Positions 1 to 7,449 of a DNA stretch of 64,000 nucleotides are shown piece by piece. A model generated the notes under the pieces. It was not told the DNA's origin, did no database searches, and saw nothing but the letters and a program-made list of their open reading frames with translations. The stretch's first letter is position 1. Every line of letters starts with the position of its first letter. Origin of the DNA: CAYNSB01 sp964399625 (GTDB lineage: Bacteria > Planctomycetota > Phycisphaerae > Phycisphaerales > UBA1924); the NCBI GenBank assembly GCA_964399625.1, contig CAYNSB010000010.1:1-64000 (forward strand), read 5' to 3'. The position numbers and the translations under genes were made by a program.

Positions 1-582
1 GAGGTTGTAGATGTCCGTCTTGGCCGTGATCGGCTTGAGGTGCACCTGCTCGGGGGCGATGTAGTCGGGCGTGCCCTGGATGCGTTCCTTGACGGTGCCG
101 GACTTGCACGACTGCCCCAGGTCGATGATTTTGGCCACGCCCGAGTCGAACATGATGTTGTTGGGCTTCATGTCCGCGTGGACGTACCCCCGCTCGTGCA
201 TGTGCGCCATGCCCCGAGCGACCTGGTGGATGATGTCCACGATCTGCTCGAGGGGGCGCGGCGGGACCTTCTCCTCGCTGATCCCGTCCACGTATTCCAT
301 CACCAGGTACAGCTCGCGCGTCGAGAGCAGCCCGCCCTTCTTGATCATCCGCTCGATCTTGCGGATCGAGGGGTGGTCCAGCTCGCTGGCGATCTTGTAC
401 TCGCTCTCGGCCTGGTCGAGGAACCGCTGCCCCTTGGGGTCGGTCTTCTCGACGTGCTTGAGGGCGCGGATCTGCTTGGTCTTGGGGTCCTGCACCAAGT
501 AGACCGCCGATGCGGCTCCTTGGCCGATCTCCTTGAGGACGCGGTAGCCCTCGACTAGATCTCCGACCTTGTGCTTTTCCAC
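1..582 (-). CDS. Serine/threonine protein kinase, N-terminal part (runs off the left edge)
   Basis: A Hanks-type protein kinase reads leftward from a GTG at 582 and leaves the window after 194 residues. Visible elements are the glycine loop (EIGQGAASAVY, about residues 18-28), the ATP-binding Lys42 in RALKHV, the hinge region LVMEYVDG, the catalytic loop HADMKPNNIMFD (Asp137, Lys139, Asn142), DLG at 154-156 in place of DFG, and the activation-segment end TPDYIAPEQ. The catalytic-loop Arg before Asp137 is replaced by Ala, so it is a non-RD kinase. All residues needed for phosphotransfer are present, so it is probably active. The C-terminal lobe and any sensor domain are outside the window. The GTG start is the first in-frame start candidate before the conserved domain; a purine-rich GGGAG lies just upstream. 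Confidence 0.9.
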   Translation of the reverse strand, partial: MEKHKVGDLVEGYRVLKEIGQGAASAVYLVQDPKTKQIRALKHVEKTDPKGQRFLDQAESEYKIASELDHPSIRKIERMIKKGGLLSTRELYLVMEYVDGISEEKVPPRPLEQIVDIIHQVARGMAHMHERGYVHADMKPNNIMFDSGVAKIIDLGQSCKSGTVKERIQGTPDYIAPEQVHLKPITAKTDIYNL

Positions 583-884
583 GCTCCCGGCAACCCCTGA
601 AACCACGACCGCCCTCCCCGGCACCATCGCCGATCGAGTCCGGTCGCCGATGCGCCCCACCTGACCCCGCCCCGAGATCGACCAGCACAGGAAACAACCC
701 TGACGCTGAGCGAACCCGGAGCAAAGTCTCCGCTGATGGGCGAGCATCGTAGCCGATGGACCCGTCGTTTGACCATCCGTCTCGCGCCGGCAGAACGCCC
801 CGCGAGCCGTCGCCTTGCTTGGGCACGGCGACGACAGTCCATCATACCGCTCCACGCGCGACGGGTTTCAGGCCCGAGAAGCGA
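583..884. other. Gene-free stretch upstream of the kinase gene
   Basis: No convincing coding sequence is seen here. Reading frames in this stretch are high-GC shadows with Arg/Ser-rich translations and no recognisable domain. It must hold the promoter of the leftward kinase gene, but I could not pick out a clear -35/-10 pair. Confidence 0.5.
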
Positions 885-909
885 ACAGGGCCCGATTGGC
901 GGGCCCTGT
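885..909 (-). terminator. Perfect 10-bp hairpin, probable terminator
   Basis: ACAGGGCCCG (885-894) and CGGGCCCTGT (900-909) form a perfect 10-bp stem with a 5-nt loop. On the minus strand it lies just after the duplicated amidase 3' end, so it was probably the original terminator of the amidase transcript. The T-tract after it is weak (TTCGCTTC). Confidence 0.55.
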
Positions 910-938
910 GCGCGATCTTCACGATTCGTAGGGATGGG

Positions 939-1063
939 TTATCGCGTCCGCGCCAACTGCTCGCGGAACGAGGCCTCGGGGAAGAACGGGCCGGGATCGT
1001 CCGTCGCGAACAGGTCCGAGTGCAGGACGATCTTGTCCGCGGGAATCTTCAGCTTCTCGGCCT
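939..1063 (-). pseudogene. Duplicated 3' end of the AmpD-like amidase gene
   Basis: The minus strand reads AEKLKIPADKIVLHSD...EQLARTR and then a stop, matching the last 40 or so codons of the complete amidase gene at 2337-3017. By eye the DNA is more than 90 percent identical over about 120 bp. The match starts abruptly at the edge of the palindromic element at 1066. There is no amidase start or N-terminal domain, so this is a remnant and not a gene. The 13-mer CGATCTTCACGAT also occurs beyond both copies (913-925 and 2290-2302), so the duplicated block may once have reached further downstream. Confidence 0.85.
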
Positions 1064-1065
1064 TG

Positions 1066-1150
1066 GTGCCACCGACTCTGGCTTTGCACAGTCGGTGCTT
1101 CTCATTACTCCCCGATCGCACCGACCGCCCAAAGCTGCGGTCGGTGGCAC
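1066..1150. repeat. REPIN-like inverted doublet of two hairpins
   Basis: Two similar hairpins lie in inverted orientation. The left one pairs CACCGACT (1070-1077) with AGTCGGTG (1090-1097); the right one pairs CACCGACC (1119-1126) with GGTCGGTG (1139-1146). Both have an 8-bp stem and a 12-nt loop containing a shared GCTTTG core when read in the same orientation. The outer ends, GTGCCACCGAC (1066-1076) and GTCGGTGGCAC (1140-1150), are perfect inverted repeats. Two inverted REP units around a short spacer is the architecture of a REPIN, a non-autonomous element mobilised by RAYT transposases. No RAYT gene is in the window. Confidence 0.7.
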
Positions 1151-2232
1151 GGATTCAATCGCGGCGTCGAGTCAGTGCCACCTGCCCTTTTCCTTCTCAA
1201 CAATAGAGATGGCATCACCACCAGCAAAACACACGTCGAAGGCGCCGGCACCGCGCTTACGATCCGAAAGCCCATATCTGAAAGGCCCAACTCTGGTCGA
1301 TCTGATCCCGTGAAATAAATGCTGTCCCGGTCGCCGTAATCTCCGGCGGCTGAACCAACCACAATGCGTTCTGTGGGCGCGCCCGCAAGGACTATTTCCT
1401 CCGTCCATTCCGCCACGCCCCCGCTCGTATCAAAGAGCCCCCAGGGAGACTGCGTCTGCGGGTATGCGCCCAGCGGAATCTGCCACTCGCTGAACGGGTC
1501 CTCGGGGTGATACCCCGCACTCGTCTGCCCGACGCCGGGCGGGCCGGGAAGCGCGCGCGCATCGGAGCCCGTGTTGTGCTTCCACCATCCGCCCGTGCCG
1601 TTGTTCTTGCGAGGATCGAAGAAGCAGGCCTTGAGTTCCTCATCCAGGGTGGGGATCCAGTACTTCGCGCCCGGCTGGTGCGTCAGCGCATCGGTCAAAT
1701 TGCCTTGGGCGTCGCGCCCCCAAGTGCGTGTGTCGTACGAGCCGGAGATCAGCGAGTTCGGGTTGCTTCCCTTGCCATTGTTGAGCCAGTTGCAATAGAG
1801 CGCGGCCATGTACCAACTGATCCCGCCCACGGGATAGCTCGCGGCGTTAGGGGCGCTGGAAATTCCAAAGAGCGTGCCGCCACCGGGGGTGGTGCCCTGC
1901 TCGTATCCGCCCCAGAAGATGGCGCCATAAATGGTGTTCCACTTGGGATGGGGCACGGCGTAGTTGGCGTACGAGTTCAGGAACTCGACCCACTGCCCCG
2001 TAGTGATCTCGAGCTTGGAGATGCGGTAGAAGTACGGGACAGACCCTCGGCCAATCGTCGATGTCTGGAATGGGTACGTCGGGTCCTGGAAGGCGGGGTT
2101 GTTCGGCGCGCCCACGGTGGCGAATTGAAAGTTGTAGTCCGGCGGTGTTTGGGCGATGGAAGCAGAGCGGGCCACGAAAAGGGCGACGAACGCCGTGAGG
2201 AGCCTGAGCGACTTTGAGATTGGGTGGTGCAT
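1105..2232 (-). CDS. Secreted SUMF1/formylglycine-enzyme-like domain protein with VPAP tail
   Basis: The 375-residue product has a signal peptide (about residues 1-27, ending in SASIAQ) and a SUMF1-type fold. Typical family signatures are LEITTGQWVEFLN, YPVGGISWYMAALYCNWLN, WGLFDTSGGVAEWTEE and the closing SDMGFRIV. Planctomycetes carry many secreted members that are not sulfatase activators, and their substrate is unknown. From residue 328 it has VPAPS, a hydrophobic stretch and RRKR, resembling a PEP-CTERM anchor. The frame does not stop there: 26 extra residues follow, the last 15 encoded inside the palindromic element, where the stop lies. The original C-terminus was therefore probably shorter. 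The gene sits between the complete amidase gene and a copy of that gene's 3' end, suggesting insertion. Confidence 0.8.
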   Translation of the reverse strand: MHHPISKSLRLLTAFVALFVARSASIAQTPPDYNFQFATVGAPNNPAFQDPTYPFQTSTIGRGSVPYFYRISKLEITTGQWVEFLNSYANYAVPHPKWNTIYGAIFWGGYEQGTTPGGGTLFGISSAPNAASYPVGGISWYMAALYCNWLNNGKGSNPNSLISGSYDTRTWGRDAQGNLTDALTHQPGAKYWIPTLDEELKACFFDPRKNNGTGGWWKHNTGSDARALPGPPGVGQTSAGYHPEDPFSEWQIPLGAYPQTQSPWGLFDTSGGVAEWTEEIVLAGAPTERIVVGSAAGDYGDRDSIYFTGSDRPELGLSDMGFRIVSAVPAPSTCVLLVVMPSLLLRRKRAGGTDSTPRLNPCHRPQLWAVGAIGE

Positions 2233-2336
2233 CCATCCAATCTACACCGTGAATGCGGCGGTGGTTGCCTGGTGCGAGCGAACACCAGCCGATCTTCACG
2301 ATCCTGCGCACGCCGGGCGTCGATGCACCGAAATGT

Positions 2337-3017
2337 TCAGCGCGTCCGCGCGAGCTGCTCGCGGAACGAGGCCTCGGGGAAGAACGGGCCGGGATCGTCC
2401 GTCGCGACCAGGTCCGAGTGCAGCACGATCTTGTCCGCCGGGATCTTCAGCTTCTCGGCGAGGCTGGACGTGAGCTGCACCAGGCGGCGCATCTGCTCGG
2501 GCGTGAACTCGCGCCGGCGGCCATCGCCCACGATGCAGATGCCGATCGAGTTGCGGTTGTACCAGTCCCCCTTGGGCCCCGCGACGTGCGCGCCGGGGAG
2601 CTGCTCGAGCCAGCGGTAGCCGACGTGGACCTCGCCATCCTCCATGCCCGAGCCGTTGCCGATCACGAAGTGATAGCCGAGCCCTTCGAGGGACATCTGT
2701 CGGGCCTGCTCGTGGAGGGAGGCGGGCGTGCCAAAGCCCGTGGCGGAGTGGTGGATGACGATGGACTTCCAGCGCCCGGGCTCGATCGCGGCGCGCGTGG
2801 TGTAGACGGGCTCGATGGAGGAGGGGCCGGCGGCGGCGACGAGCGGCGGCAGCGCGAGCCCATCGAGGCGCGGGGCCGGGCCACCCTGCAGCGCGTACAT
2901 GAGCCCGCCCGTGCCGGTCATGCTCAGCAGGAGCGCGGACCAGACGAGCTTGGAGCGCGTGGAGACGTGCGCGGGAGCGCTTGGGCGAGAGCGTGATGGG
3001 CGAGTGCGGCGGGGCAT
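2337..3017 (-). CDS. N-acetylmuramoyl-L-alanine amidase (AmpD/PGRP, Amidase_2 family)
   Basis: This predicted amidase cuts the MurNAc-L-Ala bond of peptidoglycan or its turnover fragments. The 226-residue product starts with a basic stretch and a membrane or signal segment (about residues 23-42), so it probably acts outside the cytoplasm. Amidase_2 signatures are SIVIHHSAT (first zinc His), GYHFVIGNGSGMEDGEVHVG, NRNSIGICIVGD, and VLHSDLVATDDPGPFF at the end, which holds the second zinc His and the Asp of the AmpD-type DPGP motif. All zinc ligands are present. The last 40 or so codons are duplicated at 939-1063. Anhydro-muropeptide recycling and general turnover are both possible roles. Confidence 0.88.
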   Translation of the reverse strand: MPRRTRPSRSRPSAPAHVSTRSKLVWSALLLSMTGTGGLMYALQGGPAPRLDGLALPPLVAAAGPSSIEPVYTTRAAIEPGRWKSIVIHHSATGFGTPASLHEQARQMSLEGLGYHFVIGNGSGMEDGEVHVGYRWLEQLPGAHVAGPKGDWYNRNSIGICIVGDGRRREFTPEQMRRLVQLTSSLAEKLKIPADKIVLHSDLVATDDPGPFFPEASFREQLARTR

Positions 3018-3182
3018 CCGTGCGTTCCGTCGTGGGCGGCGGTGTGTGGTGCGGTCGTCTCCGCTCCGCGTGCCCGTGCGAGCGTCCTCCTCGCGGGCTT
3101 GTGATCGACGAATCGTGTCGTGTTTCTTTCTAATTCTTCGGGAATTCCGTGGCGCGTCTCCAGGGCGCGCGAGTTTGGGCGC

Positions 3183-3398
3183 TCACTCCTTGGGAAGCAG
3201 GCGCGCCCGCAGATTGGGCTTCCGCTTGCCGTACTCGTCGTAGACGTACTGCGTCGCGTACTGCGATCGCACGGCGTCGTAGCGATCGAACTGGGTGCGC
3301 GGCTCGTCGGGCGAGAGCAGCGGCTTGGCGCAGCCGCCCAGGGCCCACGACACCCCCACCACCGCCAGCAAACCCAGCATGGAACGACGCGCGGTCAT
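3183..3398 (-). CDS. Small lipoprotein, function unknown
   Basis: From the ATG at 3398 the 71-residue product begins MTARRSMLGLLAVVGVSWAL and then a lipobox GGCAKP, so it should be a lipid-anchored cell-envelope protein. The mature part is short, charged and Tyr-rich (YDAVRSQYATQYVYDEYGK) with no domain I recognise. An earlier in-frame ATG at 3473 overlaps the trmL stop as ATGA and would add 25 residues. I prefer 3398 because it puts the lipoprotein signal at the N-terminus. The overlap still suggests co-transcription with trmL. Confidence 0.65.
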   Translation of the reverse strand: MTARRSMLGLLAVVGVSWALGGCAKPLLSPDEPRTQFDRYDAVRSQYATQYVYDEYGKRKPNLRARLLPKE

Positions 3399-3469
3399 CG
3401 CGTGCAGTGTAGCGGCGGAGGCGGGCGATTCATACCGCCCCAGCATCTTGTGGTGGCGCGGGCGCGCGT

Positions 3470-4000
3470 TCATGCGGTGGTGCGATCAAGCACCAGACGG
3501 GCGCGATCGTCCAGCGCGATCTCGCCCCGCGCGAGCAGCTGTCGAACGCCCTCATAGACCACCGCGCACACGGCGGTGGCGAGGTTCAGCGATCGCTCGC
3601 CCGCGGCCATGGGGAGGACAATCGTGCGATCCTCCTGCCCCGCCAGAAGCGCGTTGGGCAGCCCTCGCGTCTCCCGACCAAACACCAGATAGTCCGAGCG
3701 GCGCAGGTCCGCGTCGAAGAGCGTGCGTCGGCCCTTGGTCGAGCAGAACCAGAGGCGCGCGGGACCCTGGCGCGACTGGAAGGAGGGCCAGCTCTCGTGC
3801 TCGCTGACGTTCAGGCGGGGCCAGTAGTCGAGCCCCGCGCGCCGGCAGGCCTTCTCGCTGATCTCGAACCCCAGCGGGTGGATGAGATGGAGCGCGCAGC
3901 CCGTGGCGACGCACGTGCGCCCAATGTTGCCCGTGTTGTTGGGGATCTCCGGCTCGTGCAGGACGACGTGGAACAGAGGGTCGGGCGTGGCGGCGGGCAT
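3470..4000 (-). CDS. trmL: tRNA (cytidine/uridine-34 2'-O)-methyltransferase TrmL
   Basis: The 176-residue product has the size and motifs of the SPOUT-class TrmL family, which methylates the wobble ribose of tRNA-Leu using SAM. Signatures are the N-terminal EPEIPNNTGNIGRTC (about residues 17-30), the central LVFGRETRGLPNALL (about 105-119) and the C-terminal trefoil-knot motif RSLNLATAVCAVVYEG (about 135-150). The ATG at 4000 is the natural start just before the first beta strand. The 3' end touches the small lipoprotein reading frame, and the redoxin-like gene lies 21 bp upstream, so the three probably share a transcript. Confidence 0.92.
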   Translation of the reverse strand: MPAATPDPLFHVVLHEPEIPNNTGNIGRTCVATGCALHLIHPLGFEISEKACRRAGLDYWPRLNVSEHESWPSFQSRQGPARLWFCSTKGRRTLFDADLRRSDYLVFGRETRGLPNALLAGQEDRTIVLPMAAGERSLNLATAVCAVVYEGVRQLLARGEIALDDRARLVLDRTTA

Positions 4001-4021
4001 GGGGTGGGCGCTCGCTCGCGA

Positions 4022-5329
4022 CTACTTCTGCTTGCTGATGAACTCGCGGTCGGCCTCGCGCCGGGCCTTGATGCCCGGGTCGATCGAGAGGACGGTGTCG
4101 AGGGCGTACTTGAAGCCCGGCGAGTCCACGCTTCCGCCCCAGCGAATGACGCCGTCGGAGCTGACCACCAGCGCACCGGCCGGGACCGCGTCGAACTTGT
4201 CCCCCGAGCCCATGAACGAGGTCGTGGTGCTCGCGGGGTCCAGCGCGAGGGTGTGCTTGAAGACGCGCGACTTGGTGAACTCCTGGAACTTCTTGGAGAG
4301 GTCCTCGGGCTTGTCGCGCCGCTCTTCGCCGCCGTCGGCGCGCTTGAAGGGGACCAGAGAACCGATGACGACCAGGTCTCGGGCGTACTGCTGCTGAAGA
4401 ACGTCCATCTGCGTGAGGACCTTGTCGTACGAGCCAAGCGAGTGGGCGTTGAGGACGTAGATGACGTACGCGCGCCCGCGGGGCTCGGGGGTCGCGGGGA
4501 AGTACTGCGAGGGCCTGAACCCGAGCTTGTTCTCCCTGGGGTTGCCCCGCTCGTCGATGAGGCTCCACTCCTTGGCCTTTTCGCCCGTGATCTTGGGCCA
4601 GTCCAGGCCCTTGAAGGCGGAGGCCGGGGGCGGCGTGAAGTCCGGGGGCACGGGGGGAAGGGCCGAGAGATTCAGGTCCTCGCGGATGCCGCCGGTCTTG
4701 CGGGAATCGGCGAGGGCGGCGGCGGCGCGCTCCTTGAGCAGGCGCGGCAGGTCGGAGGCGTCCTTGACCGACTCCTTCACAAGCGTCTCGGCGGCGGACT
4801 CGACGGAGGCGGCGGCGACGGACGCGAACCGCAGATTGCCGCCGCGGTCGATGAGCGTGTACGACGGATCGTGATCGACCTTGATCGCGGTGCGGAAATC
4901 GCCCTTGGCGTCGTGGGCGATCGGAAAGGCAAGCCCGCGGTCCTTGGCAGTCTGGGCGGCACCCGCGGCGTCGAAGCCCTGCGGGTTGTGGACGGCGACG
5001 ATGACGAGCCCATCCTTGGCGAAGCGGTCGTGCATTCGCTGGGCGAGGGAAAGGGCCTTGCCCGAGGCCGCGTTCCACGACGCCCAAGTCACGATGAGTA
5101 CTGGCTTGCCGGAGATGGTGGCGGAGGTGATGGCCTCGGTCTTGCCGCTGGCGCTGGTCCAACCGGTGAGCGTGTCCCACGAGGCGGGGAAGGGCTTGAG
5201 CTCGATCTGCTCCAGGGCCGAGAGGCGCTGGCCCGTGGCGTCACGCTGGATCGCGGGCGCCTGGGCCATGGCCGGGGCGGACACGACGAGCGGAAGAGCG
5301 AGGCAGAGCGACGCGAGACGCAGCATCAT
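4022..5329 (-). CDS. Secreted protein with two thioredoxin-like (redoxin) domains lacking CxxC
   Basis: The chosen start gives a clear signal peptide (MMLRLASLCLALPLVVSAPA, then MAQ). The 435-residue protein then has a TlpA/redoxin-like segment: GKPVLIVTWASWNAASGKA followed by AQRMHDRFAKDGLVIVAVHN is laid out like the TlpA active-site strand and helix, but the WCxxC is replaced by WNAAS. A second similar unit follows around residues 265-300 (YVIYVLNAHSLGSYDKVL... QYARDLVVIGSLVPFK), also without Cys. It is therefore probably a periplasmic thioredoxin-fold protein with a structural or binding role and not an oxidoreductase. An upstream extension to 5476 is possible but would destroy the signal peptide. 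Confidence 0.7.
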   Translation of the reverse strand: MMLRLASLCLALPLVVSAPAMAQAPAIQRDATGQRLSALEQIELKPFPASWDTLTGWTSASGKTEAITSATISGKPVLIVTWASWNAASGKALSLAQRMHDRFAKDGLVIVAVHNPQGFDAAGAAQTAKDRGLAFPIAHDAKGDFRTAIKVDHDPSYTLIDRGGNLRFASVAAASVESAAETLVKESVKDASDLPRLLKERAAAALADSRKTGGIREDLNLSALPPVPPDFTPPPASAFKGLDWPKITGEKAKEWSLIDERGNPRENKLGFRPSQYFPATPEPRGRAYVIYVLNAHSLGSYDKVLTQMDVLQQQYARDLVVIGSLVPFKRADGGEERRDKPEDLSKKFQEFTKSRVFKHTLALDPASTTTSFMGSGDKFDAVPAGALVVSSDGVIRWGGSVDSPGFKYALDTVLSIDPGIKARREADREFISKQK

Positions 5330-5497
5330 GGCAGAACTCCATCGGCGTGCGGGTCGAATCCCGAGCGGTAGGACGCCGGGAATCGTAAGGGGTTCGGGGC
5401 TTGGAGAAGAAACGGAGGGAGTTACGCGGAGTTTGCACTCGAGGGCGGTTGATCCGCGTTGGAAGCGCCGCCGCACTCGCGGCAGGGTGTCGCTCCG

Positions 5498-6436
5498 TCA
5501 CAGCCTTCCCAGCCAGTGCAGCGCGATTCCGGCCGCGACGGACACATTCAGCGAGTCCATCGACGGGTCCATCGGGATCCGTGCGACCACATCGGCCTGC
5601 GCGAGCGATTCGGGCGACAGCCCCGGGCCCTCGGCGCCGAGCAGGAGCGCGATGCGAGCAGAGGAGCCGGGCCGTGCGTTAGTGCCCGAGAGCTTCGCGG
5701 GATCGATGTCGCGCAGATCGCGGGCACGCGGATCGAGCGCGAGGGCGACAAGCGTGTACCCGGCCTGCTTCACGCGCGAGAGCACCTGTGCCCAGGGCGT
5801 GGATCTGGGCGCGGCGGCCCACGGGACCAGCAACGCCGCGCCGATCGACACGCGGATGGACTTGCGGTAGAGCGGGTCGCAGCAGGCGGGCGAGAGAACG
5901 ACCCCGGAGTTGGCGGGTCCGATGAGGGCGGCAACGGAGCGGAAGATGCCCCCGACGTTGTCGTGGTTCGCGAGGTCTTCCAGCACGACCAGGACGCGCG
6001 GCGCGGCCGCGGGCGATGGCGGCGCGAGAAGACGATCCAGATCGTGCGTGACGTGGACGGGGGGCCGTCGAGCGGCGGCGAGCACGCCACGATGGATGTG
6101 GAACCCGACGATCTGGTCCATCACGGGTTGTTCCACGAGATAGACCGGCGTGGACGTGGGCAGAGCGTCGATCGCGTCTCGCATCGTCTGCAGTCGCGTC
6201 GGCGTGAGGAGGAGCGAGTGCGTCTGGTATGCAGAGTGGGCGAGCGTGCGCACGACCAACTCGCCCTCGGCCATGAAGAAGCCGCCCAGCCCGCTGGGGG
6301 CGTCTGCGTTCTTGCCCGATGCGGTGCGTGAGTCGTCGTCGGCATCGCCCATCGCCGAGAGCTGCCGGTCCTTCAGGTTCGCGTAGATCGCGACGCGTGG
6401 ATCGGCGGGGTCGGCGATGGGGAGGAACCGGCTCAT
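5498..6436 (-). CDS. SpoU/TrmH-family RNA 2'-O-ribose methyltransferase
   Basis: The 312-residue product has an N-terminal substrate-binding part and a C-terminal SPOUT catalytic domain. Visible motifs are VLVVLEDLANHDNVGGIFRS (motif 1, with the Asn and Arg of the catalytic site), LLLGAEGPGLSPESL (motif 2) and VRIPMDPSMDSLNVSVAAG (motif 3). It should use SAM to methylate a ribose in rRNA or tRNA; the exact nucleotide cannot be told from sequence. It lies 30 bp from the next leftward gene, so both may share a transcript. Confidence 0.88.
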   Translation of the reverse strand: MSRFLPIADPADPRVAIYANLKDRQLSAMGDADDDSRTASGKNADAPSGLGGFFMAEGELVVRTLAHSAYQTHSLLLTPTRLQTMRDAIDALPTSTPVYLVEQPVMDQIVGFHIHRGVLAAARRPPVHVTHDLDRLLAPPSPAAAPRVLVVLEDLANHDNVGGIFRSVAALIGPANSGVVLSPACCDPLYRKSIRVSIGAALLVPWAAAPRSTPWAQVLSRVKQAGYTLVALALDPRARDLRDIDPAKLSGTNARPGSSARIALLLGAEGPGLSPESLAQADVVARIPMDPSMDSLNVSVAAGIALHWLGRL

Positions 6437-6467
6437 GTGCGGTGGGCGTGCTGGCCCGCGGGGGCGA

Positions 6468-7262
6468 CTACGGCGCTGATCGCTGGAGCGAGTCGCGCAG
6501 GTTGATGAGCGGGGTGCCCGAGGCGCGGATCAGGCCGACACGCGGGTGGTCCATGTCGAAGGTCATCCATAGCGACGCGCCGATGAGCGTCGTGAGCACC
6601 GCGGCGTATCCGCGCACGCGTCGGTCGGCATCGCCCAGCCCGAAGTACACCGCGCCGACGGATCCCATGGCGCTGGCGCAGAGCACGACGAGCACGAGCA
6701 AGGGGATGTGTCGCTCGATGGAGATGCTGCGCTGCTCGAGCAGGTCGATGGCGTTGTTGATGGGGTCCAGCACGGGGGAGTTCAGGTCGGGCATCTGCGT
6801 CGTGCGGACGCCCTCGACCGCCGTGCTCCAGATCGTGGACTGCAGCTCGCGCAGGCGGGCCATGAGCGCGGGGGCCTGATCGGGGCTGAGCGTGCGGAAC
6901 AGTTCGAGCCGAACGTCGGCGTACTGGCGCCACGCCGCGCGGAGGGTCTGTCGCTGCGGCTCGGGGACCAGGTCGGCACGGAGGAACGCGGTGCCGATCG
7001 CGTTGGCCTCCTGCACGAGCAGGTCCTGGCGGCGGGCGTACCGGTCCATGGCGCTGGAGAACGAGAACCCGATCATCAGCCCGAGCAGCGCGAGCATCGC
7101 GGACTCGATCACGCCGAACTTGGGGTGCGTGGGCGAGCGGGGAGCGTCGCGCACGTCGAGTCGGTCGGCTCGGCGGCCCAGCGCCAGCCCGACTCGGCTC
7201 GCTCCCCAGAGCATGAGCGCCAGGAGGAGCGGGACCGCGATGGGAAACGTCCAGGATGGCAT
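6468..7262 (-). CDS. DUF4239 (bestrophin-like) membrane protein
   Basis: From the ATG at 7262 the 264-residue protein begins with a membrane segment (MPSWTFPIAVPLLLALMLWG). The conserved stretch GVIESAMLALLGLMIGFSFS and then RYARRQDLLVQEANAIGTAF is typical of the DUF4239 family. Two more membrane segments near the C-terminus (HIPLLVLVVLCASAMGSVGA and GYAAVLTTLIGASLWMTF) complete the four-helix layout. Family members are predicted inner-membrane proteins, possibly ion channels, without firm function. The frame is open up to 7604, but the longer start would run into the divergent uppP gene. Confidence 0.8.
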   Translation of the reverse strand: MPSWTFPIAVPLLLALMLWGASRVGLALGRRADRLDVRDAPRSPTHPKFGVIESAMLALLGLMIGFSFSSAMDRYARRQDLLVQEANAIGTAFLRADLVPEPQRQTLRAAWRQYADVRLELFRTLSPDQAPALMARLRELQSTIWSTAVEGVRTTQMPDLNSPVLDPINNAIDLLEQRSISIERHIPLLVLVVLCASAMGSVGAVYFGLGDADRRVRGYAAVLTTLIGASLWMTFDMDHPRVGLIRASGTPLINLRDSLQRSAP

Positions 7263-7449
7263 CGCCGCGAAGCGTACCGTGGACGCCACGCGAGCGGCAA
7301 ACGTGGCGTTCGATGCGCGCGCGGCGGGGGACGAACGCCGTATCATCGGCCCTTGACGTTCCGGCCCGGTCGCCGCGATCATCGCTGACGTTTCTCTCAG
7401 GCGCCCTGGCGATGCGCCCATCGCCGATCCGGCCTTCGGAGCTCCCATC

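Noticed and set aside
939..1121. A 60-codon minus-strand reading frame that looks like a small gene
   Set aside because: Its last 40 codons are a copy of the amidase 3' end and the first 20 come from the palindromic element, so it is a fragment.
2269..2288. CTGGTG...CACCAG hairpin between the SUMF1-like and amidase genes
   Set aside because: Only 6 bp, no T-tract on either strand; too weak to call a terminator.
5347..5372. GGGTCGAATCCC, resembling a tRNA T-loop
   Set aside because: The flanking bases do not form the 5-bp T-stem, and no acceptor or anticodon stem can be built around it.
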